From assembly GCA_963668185.1 (NCBI GenBank), contig OY764162.1, forward strand, positions 744,001 through 808,000: a DNA stretch of 64,000 nt, given 5' to 3'. Below are positions 48,099 to 56,899 of the stretch, piece by piece. Positions within the stretch are counted from its first letter, which is position 1; each line of letters starts with the position of its first letter. The notes beneath the pieces were generated by a model, which saw nothing but the letters and a program-made list of their open reading frames with translations, made no database searches and was not told where the DNA came from. The position numbers and the translations under genes are program-made. The stretch comes from G963668185 sp963668185. GTDB lineage: Bacteria; Chloroflexota; Dehalococcoidia; Lucifugimonadales; G963668185.

Positions 48099-48120
48099 TT
48101 CCCCAGCAGACTGGGGAAGG
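48099..48120. repeat. 22-bp dispersed palindrome
   Basis: Copy 62 bp after the tmRNA, preceded by a degenerate GGCGCTCAGGGCGAACGG repeat and by CCCCATCCTAGC. Could also serve as terminator-like hairpin for the convergent genes. Confidence 0.9.
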
Positions 48121-48167
48121 GATAGTCAAGATACAAGGGCGAACGGGTCGCCAAGAACGGGACCGGC

Positions 48168-49400
48168 TCAACTTAGCAGTTGATTCTCCCGCTTGACGAT
48201 CTGACCTGCCTTCACGATCGTGTTGACGCTGTGCAGGGCTTTGATGTCGGCTAGCGGGTCACCGTTTATGATCAGGATGTCGGCGGTCTTGCCCTTCTCA
48301 AGCGTGCCGGTGACGTCGTCGATGCCGAGGCATTCCGCGGAAGTCTTCGTCGAGCAGACGATGGCGTCCATCGGGGAGATGCCCATGCCGGTAACCATCA
48401 CTTCGGGCGTGTAGGCGAAGTCGTCGAAGCGGGCGTATGGCACGCCCATGTCCATGCCGGTCACGAACTTGACGCCGCGGTCCCACATGTCCCTCAGGAT
48501 CTCCATGCGACGGGCCGGGTCCCGCATCATCCTGGCCACCTCGGGGTCCGGCACTCGCCTCATTCTGTTGAGGTGGCCGAGGGCGAGCGTTGGGTCCACG
48601 TACAGGCCCTTCTCGGCGATCTCATCGGCTGTCCTGGGATCGTAGTCATAGATCTCATCGGGGTTTTCCGAGAGCCACGTGCAGTGGATGAGGTTGTGGA
48701 CCCCGGCCTCCACGCAGTTCTTCACGCCCGCCGTTCCGTGGCAGTGAGCGGCGACGCGCAGTTCAAGGCGCTCGGCGTCGGCAATCGCGGCCCGGAGGGT
48801 GGCGGCATCGTACTGCGCCTCCCGCATATTCGTGCCGGGCGTCAGGCCGCCGCCGGTGGACATGATCTTGATGCAGTCGGCTCCCTGCTTGAACTGGTCG
48901 CGAATCGCCTTCACGACGTCGGCAGCGGTGTCGGCCTCCCTGCCGAACATGTTGCAGTGCCCGCCGGTCGTAGTTATGGGGAATCCGGAGGCCAGTAGCT
49001 TCGGACCGGGTATCAGGCCCTGCTCGATCGCCTCACGAATCGGGAAGATCACGTGGTTCTTGCTGCCGAGGTCGCGCATCGTGGTCACGCCGGAGTTCAG
49101 GGCAGTGCGAACGGCCTGGACTCCCCTGACGATCAGCGTTTCGTCGCTCTCGGTCGTTACCTCCTGGTACACGTGCGGCCCGGCGCTGAGGTGGATGTGC
49201 GAGTGCACCTCGACGAAGCCGGGCATGATCGCGCCGTCCTCGACCGAGATCACTTCGCAGTCCGGCGTCTTCTCCTGCGACAACGCTTCCTGGGAGCCGA
49301 CCGCCGTTATCGCCCCGCCTTCGACCAGCACGGCGGCGTCCTTCAGGGGAGGATTGCCTGAGCCGTCGATCAGTTGGGGGGCTTCAAGAATGAGTCTCAT
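48168..49400 (-). CDS. Amidohydrolase, imidazolonepropionase/prolidase-like
   Basis: Metal-dependent hydrolase of the amidohydrolase superfamily. The first metal site is in PGFVEVHSHIHLSAG (residues 61-74), the metal-bridging lysine probably in GADCIKIMSTGGGLTPG, later histidines in AAHCHGTAGV and LIHCTWLSE, and the Asp in VTGMDMGVPYARF. The C-terminal GKTADILIINGDPLADI is typical. 410 residues, ATG at 49400. Resembles Xaa-Pro dipeptidase/amidohydrolase groups common in Chloroflexota; substrate unknown. Convergent with the tmRNA. Confidence 0.9.
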   Translation of the reverse strand: MRLILEAPQLIDGSGNPPLKDAAVLVEGGAITAVGSQEALSQEKTPDCEVISVEDGAIMPGFVEVHSHIHLSAGPHVYQEVTTESDETLIVRGVQAVRTALNSGVTTMRDLGSKNHVIFPIREAIEQGLIPGPKLLASGFPITTTGGHCNMFGREADTAADVVKAIRDQFKQGADCIKIMSTGGGLTPGTNMREAQYDAATLRAAIADAERLELRVAAHCHGTAGVKNCVEAGVHNLIHCTWLSENPDEIYDYDPRTADEIAEKGLYVDPTLALGHLNRMRRVPDPEVARMMRDPARRMEILRDMWDRGVKFVTGMDMGVPYARFDDFAYTPEVMVTGMGISPMDAIVCSTKTSAECLGIDDVTGTLEKGKTADILIINGDPLADIKALHSVNTIVKAGQIVKRENQLLS

Positions 49401-49510
49401 CGGCTACGCTGCTCCTGCGGGTTGACTGCGGGCGATTGTATCACCGAGAAATCTTATGCTCTGCCGTACATACTGCTAGAGTGATACCTCGTACTAACTG
49501 GAGGCGCGAG

Positions 49511-52500
49511 TTGTATTTCGATTGGCGGCTGTTCGGTATGACGCGCGGGGTGAGGCTGCGCATACTCTTCGCGGCGGCGCTGGGCCTGATCGCGGTCGGC
49601 GCCGGGGTGTCGCGGCTGGCCGTGTCCGGGGTGGTCATCTACCGGGTGCTGACCGGACAGGCGAGCTTCTCCGCGCTGTTCATGGCGCTTGGGGCAATCG
49701 CGCTGCTCATCGTGGCGCGCAGCCTGTTCCAGTACTGGCAGAACGCCGTCAGCCACCACACCGCGAACATCGTCAAGATGCGGCTGCGCCGCGAGTGCTA
49801 CGCGCACGCGCTTCTGCTGGGGCCGGGGTACTTCGACCGGAACAGGACGGGCGAGGTTGTGCTGACGCTGGTGGAAGGGATCGAGCGGCTGGAGACGTTC
49901 TTCGGGCAGTACCTGTCGCAGATCCTGGTCTCCGCGATAGCGCCGGTGGCGATCTTCGCGTACATGGTGACGCTTGACGTGTACATCGCGGTCATCTTCC
50001 TGGCGTTCGCGTTCCTCACGCTGGCTGTGCCGGCGACGTTCTACCGATGGAACCGGGACAGGAGCTTCGCGCGGCGGAAGGCGTACGGGGCGCTGGGCTC
50101 GGAGTTCCTTGACAGCGTGCAGGGGCTGGCGACGCTGAAGGCGTTCGGGCAGAGCAAGGCACGGGGGCGGGCGCTGGCGGAGCGGGCGCACAACCTGTAC
50201 CGCAGCACGATGGGCGTGGTGGCCGCGAACGGCGCGACGAGCGGGGCGTCGATCTTCTTCATGGCGACGGGCGCGGCGGTCGCGCTGGCCGTCGGGGCCG
50301 CGCGCGTGAGCGACGGCGACATGGAGCTGCGGCCTCTGCTGATCGTGCTGATGCTGGGCGTGGAGATCTTCAGGCCGATGCGCGAGCTTACGAACCTGTA
50401 CCACCAGGGCATGGCCGTGCTGTCGTCGTCCCAGAGCGTGTTCGAGATCATGGACGAGCCGGTGACGGTCCGCGACCCGGAATGGGGCGAAGGCGCGAAG
50501 CCGGACGATCTGCGTCCGACCGTGTCGTTCGAGAACGTGACTTTCGGGTACGAGGGCGGGCATCGGAAGGCGCTGGAGGACGTATCGTTCGAACTGCGCG
50601 AGGGCGAGACGCTGGGCGTCGTGGGCGCGAGCGGCGCGGGGAAGTCGACGCTCGTGTGGCTGATGTACCGTTTCCACGACCCGCAGACAGGCTCGATCAA
50701 GCTGGGCGGGCACGACCTCCGCGAACTCCCTCTGGACACGATCCGGGACAGCATCTCCGTTGTGACGCAGGACACGTACCTGTTCCACGGGACGGTGGAG
50801 GAGAACCTGCGATTCGGCAAGCCGGACGCGACGCGGCAGGAGCTGGAGGAGGCCGCGCGGTCGGCGAACGCGCACGAGTTCATCGCGAGCCTGCCGGACG
50901 GCTACGACACTGTGGTGGGCGAGCGGGCGGTCACGCTGTCCGGCGGGCAGCGCCAGCGGCTGGCGATCGCGAGGGCGCTGCTCAAGGACTCCCCTATCCT
51001 GCTGCTCGACGAGGCGCTGTCCAGCGTGGACGCGGAGAACGAGGCCGCGATCCAGAGCGCGCTGGAGCGGCTGATGGAGAACCGAACGACGCTGGTCATC
51101 GCGCACCGGCTGTCGAGCGTGATCAACGCCGACCGGATACTGGTGCTGGACGAGGGCCGGGCCGTCGAGATCGGGGCTCACGCGGAACTGCTCGCCGCCG
51201 ACGGCACATACGCGGGGCTGATGCGCCAGCAGACGCAGCTGGGCCTTGCGGACGACGGCGTTCGCACCGAGGCCCACTCGCCTGCGAGCGCCAGTGCCGA
51301 GCGTGAGCCGGAGCTGCCGCTGCTGCCGTCGGGCCACGGGCACCAACCGCCGCAGGCGCAGGCGTCGAAGGCGGACGACGGGGTCAGCGTGCGGTCGCTT
51401 TCGGTATGGTTCCGGCTGTTCGGGCTGGTGCGGCCGGTCAGGTTCCAGTTCCTGATCACGGTGGCGCTGGGGATGCTCCACCACGGCTCGGTGATCGTGC
51501 TGGGCGCGTTCAGCGCGCTGCTGGTGGGGGCGGTGTACCGCGACGAGCCGATATCGACGCTGGTCATTCTGGTGTGCGTCTTCGCGCCGCTCTCGGCGCT
51601 GCTGTTCTACTTTGAGACGTGGCAGGCGCACGACATGGCGTTCCGGCTGCTGGCGAAGATGCGGGTCGAGTTGTACGAGAAGCTGGAGCCGCTGGCGCCC
51701 GCGTACATGGTGAAACGCCGGTCCGGGGATTTCGTGAGCGTGGTCGGCGGCGACGTGGAGACGGTCGAGTTCTTCTTCGCGCACGCAATCTCTCCGATGA
51801 TCGTGGCGGTCCTGATTCCGGGCGGGCTGCTGATCGCGCTGGCTGTGCTGGCGTGGCCGGTGGCGATAGTGCTCGCGCCGTTCCTGATCGCGGTGGCCGT
51901 TAGCCCGTTCTTCGCCAACGCGCGCATCGAGCGACTTGGCAGCGAGATCCGGGGTCGGATCGGCGACATTCACGCGTTCATGGTGGACAGCATCCAGGGC
52001 ATGCGCGAGATTTCGGCGTTCAGGCGGGGGCCGGACCGCAACGACGAGCTAACGGAGAAGGGCTGGGCGTATGCCGGGCACCTCGTTCGGTTCCAGAAGT
52101 CGCAGGCGTTCCAGATCGGCTTCATGGAGGCGATGATGGGCGTCGGCGGCCTGGCGGTGCTGGCAATGGGCGCGTGGCTTGTGCTGGAGGGACAGCTTGC
52201 GCGGCAACTGCTTCCGCTCGTGAGCGTGCTCGCGCTGGCGTCGTTCAGCCCGGTGACGGAACTGGCCCGCACGATGAAGCAGATGATGGAGACGCTGGCC
52301 GCTTCGCGCCGCATACTGGCCGTTCACGACGAGGCCGTGCCCGTGGAGGACGGCCCAGGGGTGCCGGCCGAGGAGGCCGCCAACCTTGCCGGAGCGCCCT
52401 CAGTGGAGTTCCGGGACGTGACGTTTGCCTACTCTCCCGGCGCTCCGCAGGCGCTCGACGACGCGAATTTCAGTATCGGGGCCGGGCAGACCGTGGCGGT

Positions 52501-53134
52501 TGTGGGGCGCTCGGGCGCGGGGAAGACGACGAGCGCGTACCTGATGATGCGGTTCTGGGACCCGGACCGCGGCGGCGTTGCGCTGGAAGAGCATCGCCTC
52601 GATCGGTTTCGGCTGGACGACCTGCGCGGCCGCATGGCGCTCGTGGCGCAGGACACGTACCTGTTCAACGACACGGTGCGGGAGAACATACGGCTCGGGC
52701 GGCAGGACGCGTCGGACGCGGAGGTGGAGGACGCCGCGAGGCAGGCGAACGCGGCTGAGTTCATTGCGTCTTTCCCGGACGGTTACGACACGCTGGTCGG
52801 CGAGAGGGGGATGCAGCTTTCCGGCGGCCAGAGGCAACGGATCGCGATAGCGCGCGCCATTCTCAAGAACGCGCCGGTGCTGATCCTGGACGAGGCGACG
52901 TCCCACCTGGACGCGATCAGCGAGGCGTCGGTCAGGACCGCGCTGAGCCGGCTCATGGAGGGCAGGACGACCGTGGTCATCGCGCACCGGCTGTCGACGA
53001 TTCGCGAGGCGGACAACATCCTGGTGCTCGATCAGGGCAAGGTCGTGGAGCAGGGAACGCACGGGGAGCTAATCGAGCGGGACGGCCTGTACGCGCAGCT
53101 CGTGTCCGCGCAGATGGTGGGCGCGGCGCGATGA
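49511..53134 (+). CDS. Fused heterodimeric ABC exporter, CydDC-like
   Basis: One polypeptide of about 1207 residues holding two complete half-transporters. The N-terminal half has a membrane domain with CydD-like sequence (GIERLETFFGQYLSQILVSA, LDSVQGLATLKAFGQS) and an ATPase with Walker A GASGAGKSTLVW (about residue 372), LSGGQRQRLAIARALL and ILLLDEALSSVD. The C-terminal half has CydC-like KMRVELYEKLEPLAPAYMVK and an ATPase with GRSGAGKTTSAY (about residue 999), LSGGQRQRIAIARAIL and LILDEATSHLD. TTG at 49511 is preferred since GGAGG lies 6 bp upstream. CydDC exports thiols for cytochrome bd assembly; here that role is only suggested. Confidence 0.88.
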   Translation: MYFDWRLFGMTRGVRLRILFAAALGLIAVGAGVSRLAVSGVVIYRVLTGQASFSALFMALGAIALLIVARSLFQYWQNAVSHHTANIVKMRLRRECYAHALLLGPGYFDRNRTGEVVLTLVEGIERLETFFGQYLSQILVSAIAPVAIFAYMVTLDVYIAVIFLAFAFLTLAVPATFYRWNRDRSFARRKAYGALGSEFLDSVQGLATLKAFGQSKARGRALAERAHNLYRSTMGVVAANGATSGASIFFMATGAAVALAVGAARVSDGDMELRPLLIVLMLGVEIFRPMRELTNLYHQGMAVLSSSQSVFEIMDEPVTVRDPEWGEGAKPDDLRPTVSFENVTFGYEGGHRKALEDVSFELREGETLGVVGASGAGKSTLVWLMYRFHDPQTGSIKLGGHDLRELPLDTIRDSISVVTQDTYLFHGTVEENLRFGKPDATRQELEEAARSANAHEFIASLPDGYDTVVGERAVTLSGGQRQRLAIARALLKDSPILLLDEALSSVDAENEAAIQSALERLMENRTTLVIAHRLSSVINADRILVLDEGRAVEIGAHAELLAADGTYAGLMRQQTQLGLADDGVRTEAHSPASASAEREPELPLLPSGHGHQPPQAQASKADDGVSVRSLSVWFRLFGLVRPVRFQFLITVALGMLHHGSVIVLGAFSALLVGAVYRDEPISTLVILVCVFAPLSALLFYFETWQAHDMAFRLLAKMRVELYEKLEPLAPAYMVKRRSGDFVSVVGGDVETVEFFFAHAISPMIVAVLIPGGLLIALAVLAWPVAIVLAPFLIAVAVSPFFANARIERLGSEIRGRIGDIHAFMVDSIQGMREISAFRRGPDRNDELTEKGWAYAGHLVRFQKSQAFQIGFMEAMMGVGGLAVLAMGAWLVLEGQLARQLLPLVSVLALASFSPVTELARTMKQMMETLAASRRILAVHDEAVPVEDGPGVPAEEAANLAGAPSVEFRDVTFAYSPGAPQALDDANFSIGAGQTVAVVGRSGAGKTTSAYLMMRFWDPDRGGVALEEHRLDRFRLDDLRGRMALVAQDTYLFNDTVRENIRLGRQDASDAEVEDAARQANAAEFIASFPDGYDTLVGERGMQLSGGQRQRIAIARAILKNAPVLILDEATSHLDAISEASVRTALSRLMEGRTTVVIAHRLSTIREADNILVLDQGKVVEQGTHGELIERDGLYAQLVSAQMVGAAR

Positions 53135-53227
53135 GCCGCTTCCCCTGTCGTTCACGAGGCGACGGAGGGATGCTATCGACGGTCCCGTTTCGTTACAGGT
53201 GGTGACCTGGAATAGCGGCCTGCCAGT

Positions 53228-53276
53228 GGTTCGACAGGCTCACCACGAACGGTTCGACAGGCTCACCGCAAACGGA
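53228..53276. repeat. Two tandem dispersed repeats, GGTTCGACAGGCTCACC type
   Basis: Two back-to-back copies of the interspersed family between the ABC exporter and the decarboxylase gene. The rest of this 208-bp gap shows no gene. Confidence 0.8.
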
Positions 53277-53342
53277 ACGGGGCGGAATGCCTTAGACTAA
53301 GGTTCTTATCCTGGCTGGCTCTACCGGAGGGAAGAGAGATTT

Positions 53343-54509
53343 ATGCCGAGTCCCGAAAGCGAGGATGCGCGCTTGACTGAAAGCGGTTCCGCAGGCAGGC
53401 GCCTCATCAGCGCGGCCGCTCAGGAGCGGCTGGACGATCTGCTCGAGACGTTCGAGGAGATGGGCAGAACGGCGGTGGGATACCCGGTCAACCTGGAGTA
53501 CGAGTACTCGGCGCTCCTGCCGTTCCTGCGGCACTCGGCCAACAACGTCGGCGATCCGTACCACGAGAGCAACTACGCCAGCAATTCTCACGAGTTCGAG
53601 CGGGAGGTTATCGGGACGTTCTCGGACCTGATGAAGCTGCCGCGAGACGAGGCGTGGGGGTACGTCACGTCGGGTGGGACTGAGGGCAACATGTACGGCC
53701 TCTACATGGGCCGGGAGATGTTCCCGGATGGAATCGTGTATTTTTCGGAGGACACGCACTACAGCGTCGTCAAGATCCTTCGCCTGCTCAAGGCGCGCAA
53801 CATCATGGTGAGGAGCCAGGACAACGGCGAGATCGATTACGAAGACTTCTACCACACCGTCAGAATCAACAGGGACGTCCCGGTCATCTTCATCGCGAAC
53901 ATCGGAACGACGATGAAGGGCGCAGTCGATGACCTGGACAGAGTAAGCGGCATCCTGGACGAGCTTGCCGTTACCAATCGCTACATTCACGCGGACGCGG
54001 CGCTGAGCGGGATGATCCTGCCGTTCGTGGACAGCCCGCAGCCGTTCGGATTCGACTCCGGCGTGGACAGTGTGGCGATAAGCGGCCACAAGATGATCGG
54101 CGCGCCGTTGCCGTGCGGCGTCGCGCTGACCCGGCAGGCGTACGTCGCGCGCATAGCCCGGTCCATAGAGTACATCGGCGCGCTCGACACCACGCTCAGC
54201 GGGTCGCGCAGTTCACTAGGCCCTCTGATGATCTGGTACGCGTTTCAACGGCACGGACTGGAGGGATTTCGATCTATCGTGGCGGAGTGCCTTGACGTCG
54301 CTAGATATGCCGTGGAGCGGTTTAACGAAGCCGACATCCCCGCATGGAGAAACAGGAACTCGGTAACGGTCGTGTTCCCAAAGCCATCGGACGAGATCAT
54401 ACGAAGGTGGCAGATCGCGCCGTTCAGGGACATTGCTCATATAATCACGATGCCGCACGTTTCACGCGAGCTTGTGGGCGAGCTGGTCGAAGAGATAGCG
54501 AAGGGTTAA
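53343..54509 (+). CDS. PLP-dependent histidine decarboxylase-family enzyme
   Basis: Group II decarboxylase-fold enzyme resembling bacterial PLP-type histidine decarboxylase (and the related plant serine decarboxylases). Characteristic blocks are GYPVNLEYEYSALLPFL, NNVGDPYHESNYASNSHEFE, WGYVTSGGTEGNMYGLYMGR and the PLP lysine in SGHKMIGAPLPCGVALTR. 388 residues, close to the usual 380. ATG at 53343 with GGGAAGAG upstream. The ACT-domain gene follows after 19 bp, so the pair is likely an operon. Histidine versus serine as substrate is open. Confidence 0.88.
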   Translation: MPSPESEDARLTESGSAGRRLISAAAQERLDDLLETFEEMGRTAVGYPVNLEYEYSALLPFLRHSANNVGDPYHESNYASNSHEFEREVIGTFSDLMKLPRDEAWGYVTSGGTEGNMYGLYMGREMFPDGIVYFSEDTHYSVVKILRLLKARNIMVRSQDNGEIDYEDFYHTVRINRDVPVIFIANIGTTMKGAVDDLDRVSGILDELAVTNRYIHADAALSGMILPFVDSPQPFGFDSGVDSVAISGHKMIGAPLPCGVALTRQAYVARIARSIEYIGALDTTLSGSRSSLGPLMIWYAFQRHGLEGFRSIVAECLDVARYAVERFNEADIPAWRNRNSVTVVFPKPSDEIIRRWQIAPFRDIAHIITMPHVSRELVGELVEEIAKG

Positions 54510-54528
54510 TCGCCGAAGGAGGTTGGAG

Positions 54529-54918
54529 ATGAACCGGGTGATAGTTACGAGCAAGAACGAGGTCGGCGTGATCGCAGACATAACCGCGCCGCTGGCCACG
54601 GCCGGCGTCAACATACTGACGATCAACACCGAGAGCACGGACGAGACCGGCATGGTCATCCTGACGACCGACAACAACGACGCCGCGCTCGAAGCCCTGA
54701 CGGCGGCCGGCCACAGAGCCGTGCTGGATGAGACGCTGCTGATACGCTTGCCGGACGAGCCCGGAGCGCTGGCCGGCATCGCCGAGAAGTTCAAGAGCGC
54801 CGGGCAGAACATCCAAAGCGTTCACATCGTGGAGCGCCGCGATGGGTTCACGATCATAGCCCTGGCCGCCGACGACCCTGACAAGGCAAGGGAGCTTGTG
54901 GGGGACCTGGTGGTCTAG
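54529..54918 (+). CDS. Tandem ACT-domain protein
   Basis: Two ACT domains make up the whole 129-residue protein: MNRVIVTSKNEVGVIADITA onward, and a second from LLIRLPDEPGALAGIAEKF. ACT domains bind amino acids and regulate enzymes or transcription; there is no catalytic or DNA-binding part. ATG at 54529 is chosen because AAGGAGG lies 6 bp upstream; the TTG at 54523 overlaps that site. Its position behind the decarboxylase suggests it senses the substrate amino acid or a product, which is inference. Confidence 0.88.
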   Translation: MNRVIVTSKNEVGVIADITAPLATAGVNILTINTESTDETGMVILTTDNNDAALEALTAAGHRAVLDETLLIRLPDEPGALAGIAEKFKSAGQNIQSVHIVERRDGFTIIALAADDPDKARELVGDLVV

Positions 54919-54953
54919 CGGCGCCCAGCACACTCAGGCAGGCGCGCCGCTCA

Positions 54954-54979
54954 TGGTTCGACAAGCTCACCACGAACGG
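54954..54979. repeat. Dispersed repeat, GGTTCGACAAGCTCACC type
   Basis: Copy of the interspersed family just after the ACT gene. Confidence 0.75.
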
Positions 54980-55019
54980 TTTCAGCGCCGCGAACGGTTT
55001 CTGTTACTCTCTTAGGCGC

Positions 55020-55232
55020 GAGGGGGGCTGACAACTCCGGCCGATCTCGGTACACCGAGCCTCTCACACGCCGCCTGTAGCCTTGCGCTGGCCTAATGCG
55101 GCTCGGCGAATCAACTCCGGGCCAGAACACCGGGTGAGACTGTCCCGATGGGAGGAGAAGGAGCGGAAGCTCCTACCCTGCGCAGATTTACCGTCGGCAT
55201 ACTACTGTCGGCCGGAGATGTCAGCCTCCCTC
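55020..55232. ncRNA. Candidate structured RNA or MITE-like element
   Basis: A 26-bp terminal inverted repeat with three mismatches (55020-55045 with 55207-55232; shared core GGCTGACA-CTCCGGCCGA) encloses several local stems: CTCGG/CCGAG (55046-55059), CTGGCC/GGCCAG (55088-55125), CGGG/CCCG (55131-55147) and AGGAGC-GGAA-GCTCCT (55159-55174) with a GNRA-type loop. This looks like a multi-branched RNA, but the strand is not known and no flanking target duplication is seen. It does not match tmRNA, RNase P, SRP or the riboswitches I can recall. Confidence 0.4.
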
Positions 55233-55244
55233 ATTTCCTGGTTT

Positions 55245-55284
55245 CGTTTCGTCATGGTTCGACAGGCTCACTACGAACGAAACG
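55245..55284. repeat. Dispersed repeat with inverted CGTTTCGT ends
   Basis: GGTTCGACAGGCTCACTACG flanked by CGTTTCGT and ACGAAACG, a 40-bp near-palindromic form of the interspersed family, same as at 59462-59504. Confidence 0.8.
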
Positions 55285-55301
55285 ATTCTCATTTTCATCT
55301 G

Positions 55302-56123
55302 TTACCGGCTCAGCCGGGGAACGCGCTTCATCGCCACGGTCAGGCAGAAGATTCCGGTAGCCACCAGCGTCATGACCGGGCCGGACGGCAGGTTCAGGTG
55401 GTACGACAGGTATAGGCCGGACAGCGCCGACAACGCGCCTATCACCGCCCCGACGACCATCATCGAGACGAACCGCCGGACCAGCAGGTAAGCCGTGGCC
55501 GCGGGCGTAATCAGCATCGCCATGACGAGCACTATGCCCACCGCGACGATGCCCACCACGATTACGAGCGACAGCAGCATCAGCAGTATGTTCTCGATCG
55601 CCGTGGTCCGGATGCCGACCACCTTCGCGCCGGCCGGATCGAAGCTGGTGAGGACGAGTTGATGGTGAAACAGGTAGAGGCCCAGAATCACGACTCCCGT
55701 CAGGGCCAGGGCGGTGTACACCTCTGACCACGAGACTCCGAGCGGCTGGCCGAGCAGGAAGTCCTCTATGTTCACTTTGATTCCGGTGGAGACGGAGAGC
55801 ATCACCAGTCCGAGGGCAAACATGCCCGCGAACAGTATGCCGATGGCTGTGTCTTCGCTGACCCCGGAGCGCCTGCTTATGTATCCAATCAAGAGGGCCA
55901 CGGCTATTCCCGTCGGCACCGCGGCGATGATGCCGATGCCGAGCAGGAATCCCACGACCATGCCCGGCAGGACCGCGTGCGCTAGCGCGTCCCCCATGAA
56001 CGAGAGGCCCCGCGTTATCACATAGGCTCCAATGAGCGGGCACATCACCCCAACAAGCAGGGAGACCACCAGCCCGCGGACCATGAAGCTGTACTGAAGC
56101 GGTTCTGTGATGTAGTCGATCAC
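55302..56123 (-). CDS. Zinc/manganese-type ABC transporter permease
   Basis: Membrane subunit of a cluster-9 (ZnuB/MntB/AztB) metal uptake transporter. About eight hydrophobic segments, with the family motif GDALAHAVLPGMVVGFLLGI, LGQPLGVSWSEVYTALALTG and the cytoplasmic loop SFDPAGAKVVGIRTTAIENI. 273 residues, typical. It overlaps the ATPase gene by 4 bp. Zinc is the likely substrate given the AztC/AztD-like binding protein in the operon; its position makes it the AztB equivalent. Confidence 0.93.
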   Translation of the reverse strand: MIDYITEPLQYSFMVRGLVVSLLVGVMCPLIGAYVITRGLSFMGDALAHAVLPGMVVGFLLGIGIIAAVPTGIAVALLIGYISRRSGVSEDTAIGILFAGMFALGLVMLSVSTGIKVNIEDFLLGQPLGVSWSEVYTALALTGVVILGLYLFHHQLVLTSFDPAGAKVVGIRTTAIENILLMLLSLVIVVGIVAVGIVLVMAMLITPAATAYLLVRRFVSMMVVGAVIGALSALSGLYLSYHLNLPSGPVMTLVATGIFCLTVAMKRVPRLSR

Positions 56124-56899
56124 GCCTCGGGCTCTTCAAACTGTTCTCCTGTCTGCGCGAAGTGGACGCCATGAGCGCCGTAGAGTTCCTCCAGCACCTC
56201 GGGCGTGAAGGCCTCGTTGGGCGGGCCGTAGGCACAGACGTGATGATTCAGGCATAGTATGCGGTCGAATCGTTCGGCCAGGTTCGTCAGGTCATGCGTG
56301 GCCAGCACGATGATCCGTCCGTCGTCCCTCAGCGAGTGGAGTACCTTGACCAGGCCCTCCTGCGCGCCGACGTCGACGCCGCTGAACGCCTCGTCGAGCA
56401 GGAGGACGTCGGCTCCCTGGGCCAGTGCGCGGGCCACGAAGACGCGCTGGCGCTGGCCGCCTGACAATTCGGTCATCAGGTTCGAGCGCTGGGCCCAAAG
56501 CCCTACGCGCTCAAGGCATTCCCGCGCGAGTTCCCGGTCCTGCCTGCCGGGCCGCTGAAACCAGTTGTGATTGACGGTCCGGCCCATAAGAACAACGTCC
56601 ATTACCGACACGGGAAAGCGCCAGTTGACGCTTTCCCGCTGCGGCACGTATGCGAGCGCGCCTTTGTACCCGCCGCTTCTTGCCGAACAGATGGTCACGG
56701 AGCCTTGATCAAGCGCCTGCAACCCGGCGATGCTGTTGAAGAGCGTGCTCTTGCCGGCGCCGTTCGGGCCGACAACCCCCATGAGGGTGCTGTGCTCCAC
56801 GCTGAACGTCACATCGCTGAGCGCCTTGTGCTCGCCGAACTCGACTGTGACGCCGTCTACTATGAGCGAGGCTTCGTGCGATTCCGAAAACTCGGTCAC
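56120..56899 (-). CDS. Zinc/manganese-type ABC transporter ATP-binding protein
   Basis: ATPase subunit with Walker A GPNGAGKSTLFNSIAGLQAL, the cluster-9 block YVPQRESVNWRFPVSVMDVV, signature LSGGQRQRVFVARALAQGAD and Walker B LLLDEAFSGVDVGAQE. 259 residues. Overlaps both neighbours by 4 bp, so the three genes form a tight, translationally coupled operon read from the binding protein downwards. AztA equivalent by position. Confidence 0.94.
   Translation of the reverse strand: MTEFSESHEASLIVDGVTVEFGEHKALSDVTFSVEHSTLMGVVGPNGAGKSTLFNSIAGLQALDQGSVTICSARSGGYKGALAYVPQRESVNWRFPVSVMDVVLMGRTVNHNWFQRPGRQDRELARECLERVGLWAQRSNLMTELSGGQRQRVFVARALAQGADVLLLDEAFSGVDVGAQEGLVKVLHSLRDDGRIIVLATHDLTNLAERFDRILCLNHHVCAYGPPNEAFTPEVLEELYGAHGVHFAQTGEQFEEPEA

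Larger units (their letters stand above)
54919..55301. other. Gene-free region between convergent operons
   Basis: 383 bp without a gene. It contains a TTCGACAAGCTCACC repeat (54954-54979), the 213-bp structured element (55020-55232) and a TTCGACAGGCTCACT repeat with inverted CGTTTCGT ends (55245-55284). Confidence 0.75.

Noticed and set aside
49454..51973. An 839-codon minus-strand frame opposite the CydDC-like gene
   Set aside because: Same kind of Arg/His-rich shadow; the plus strand carries Walker and signature motifs of the transporter.
55020..55232. Cobalamin, TPP or c-di-GMP riboswitch in the 213-bp element
   Set aside because: None of the conserved core motifs of these classes were found, and the element is at the 3' ends of both flanking operons, not upstream of a gene.
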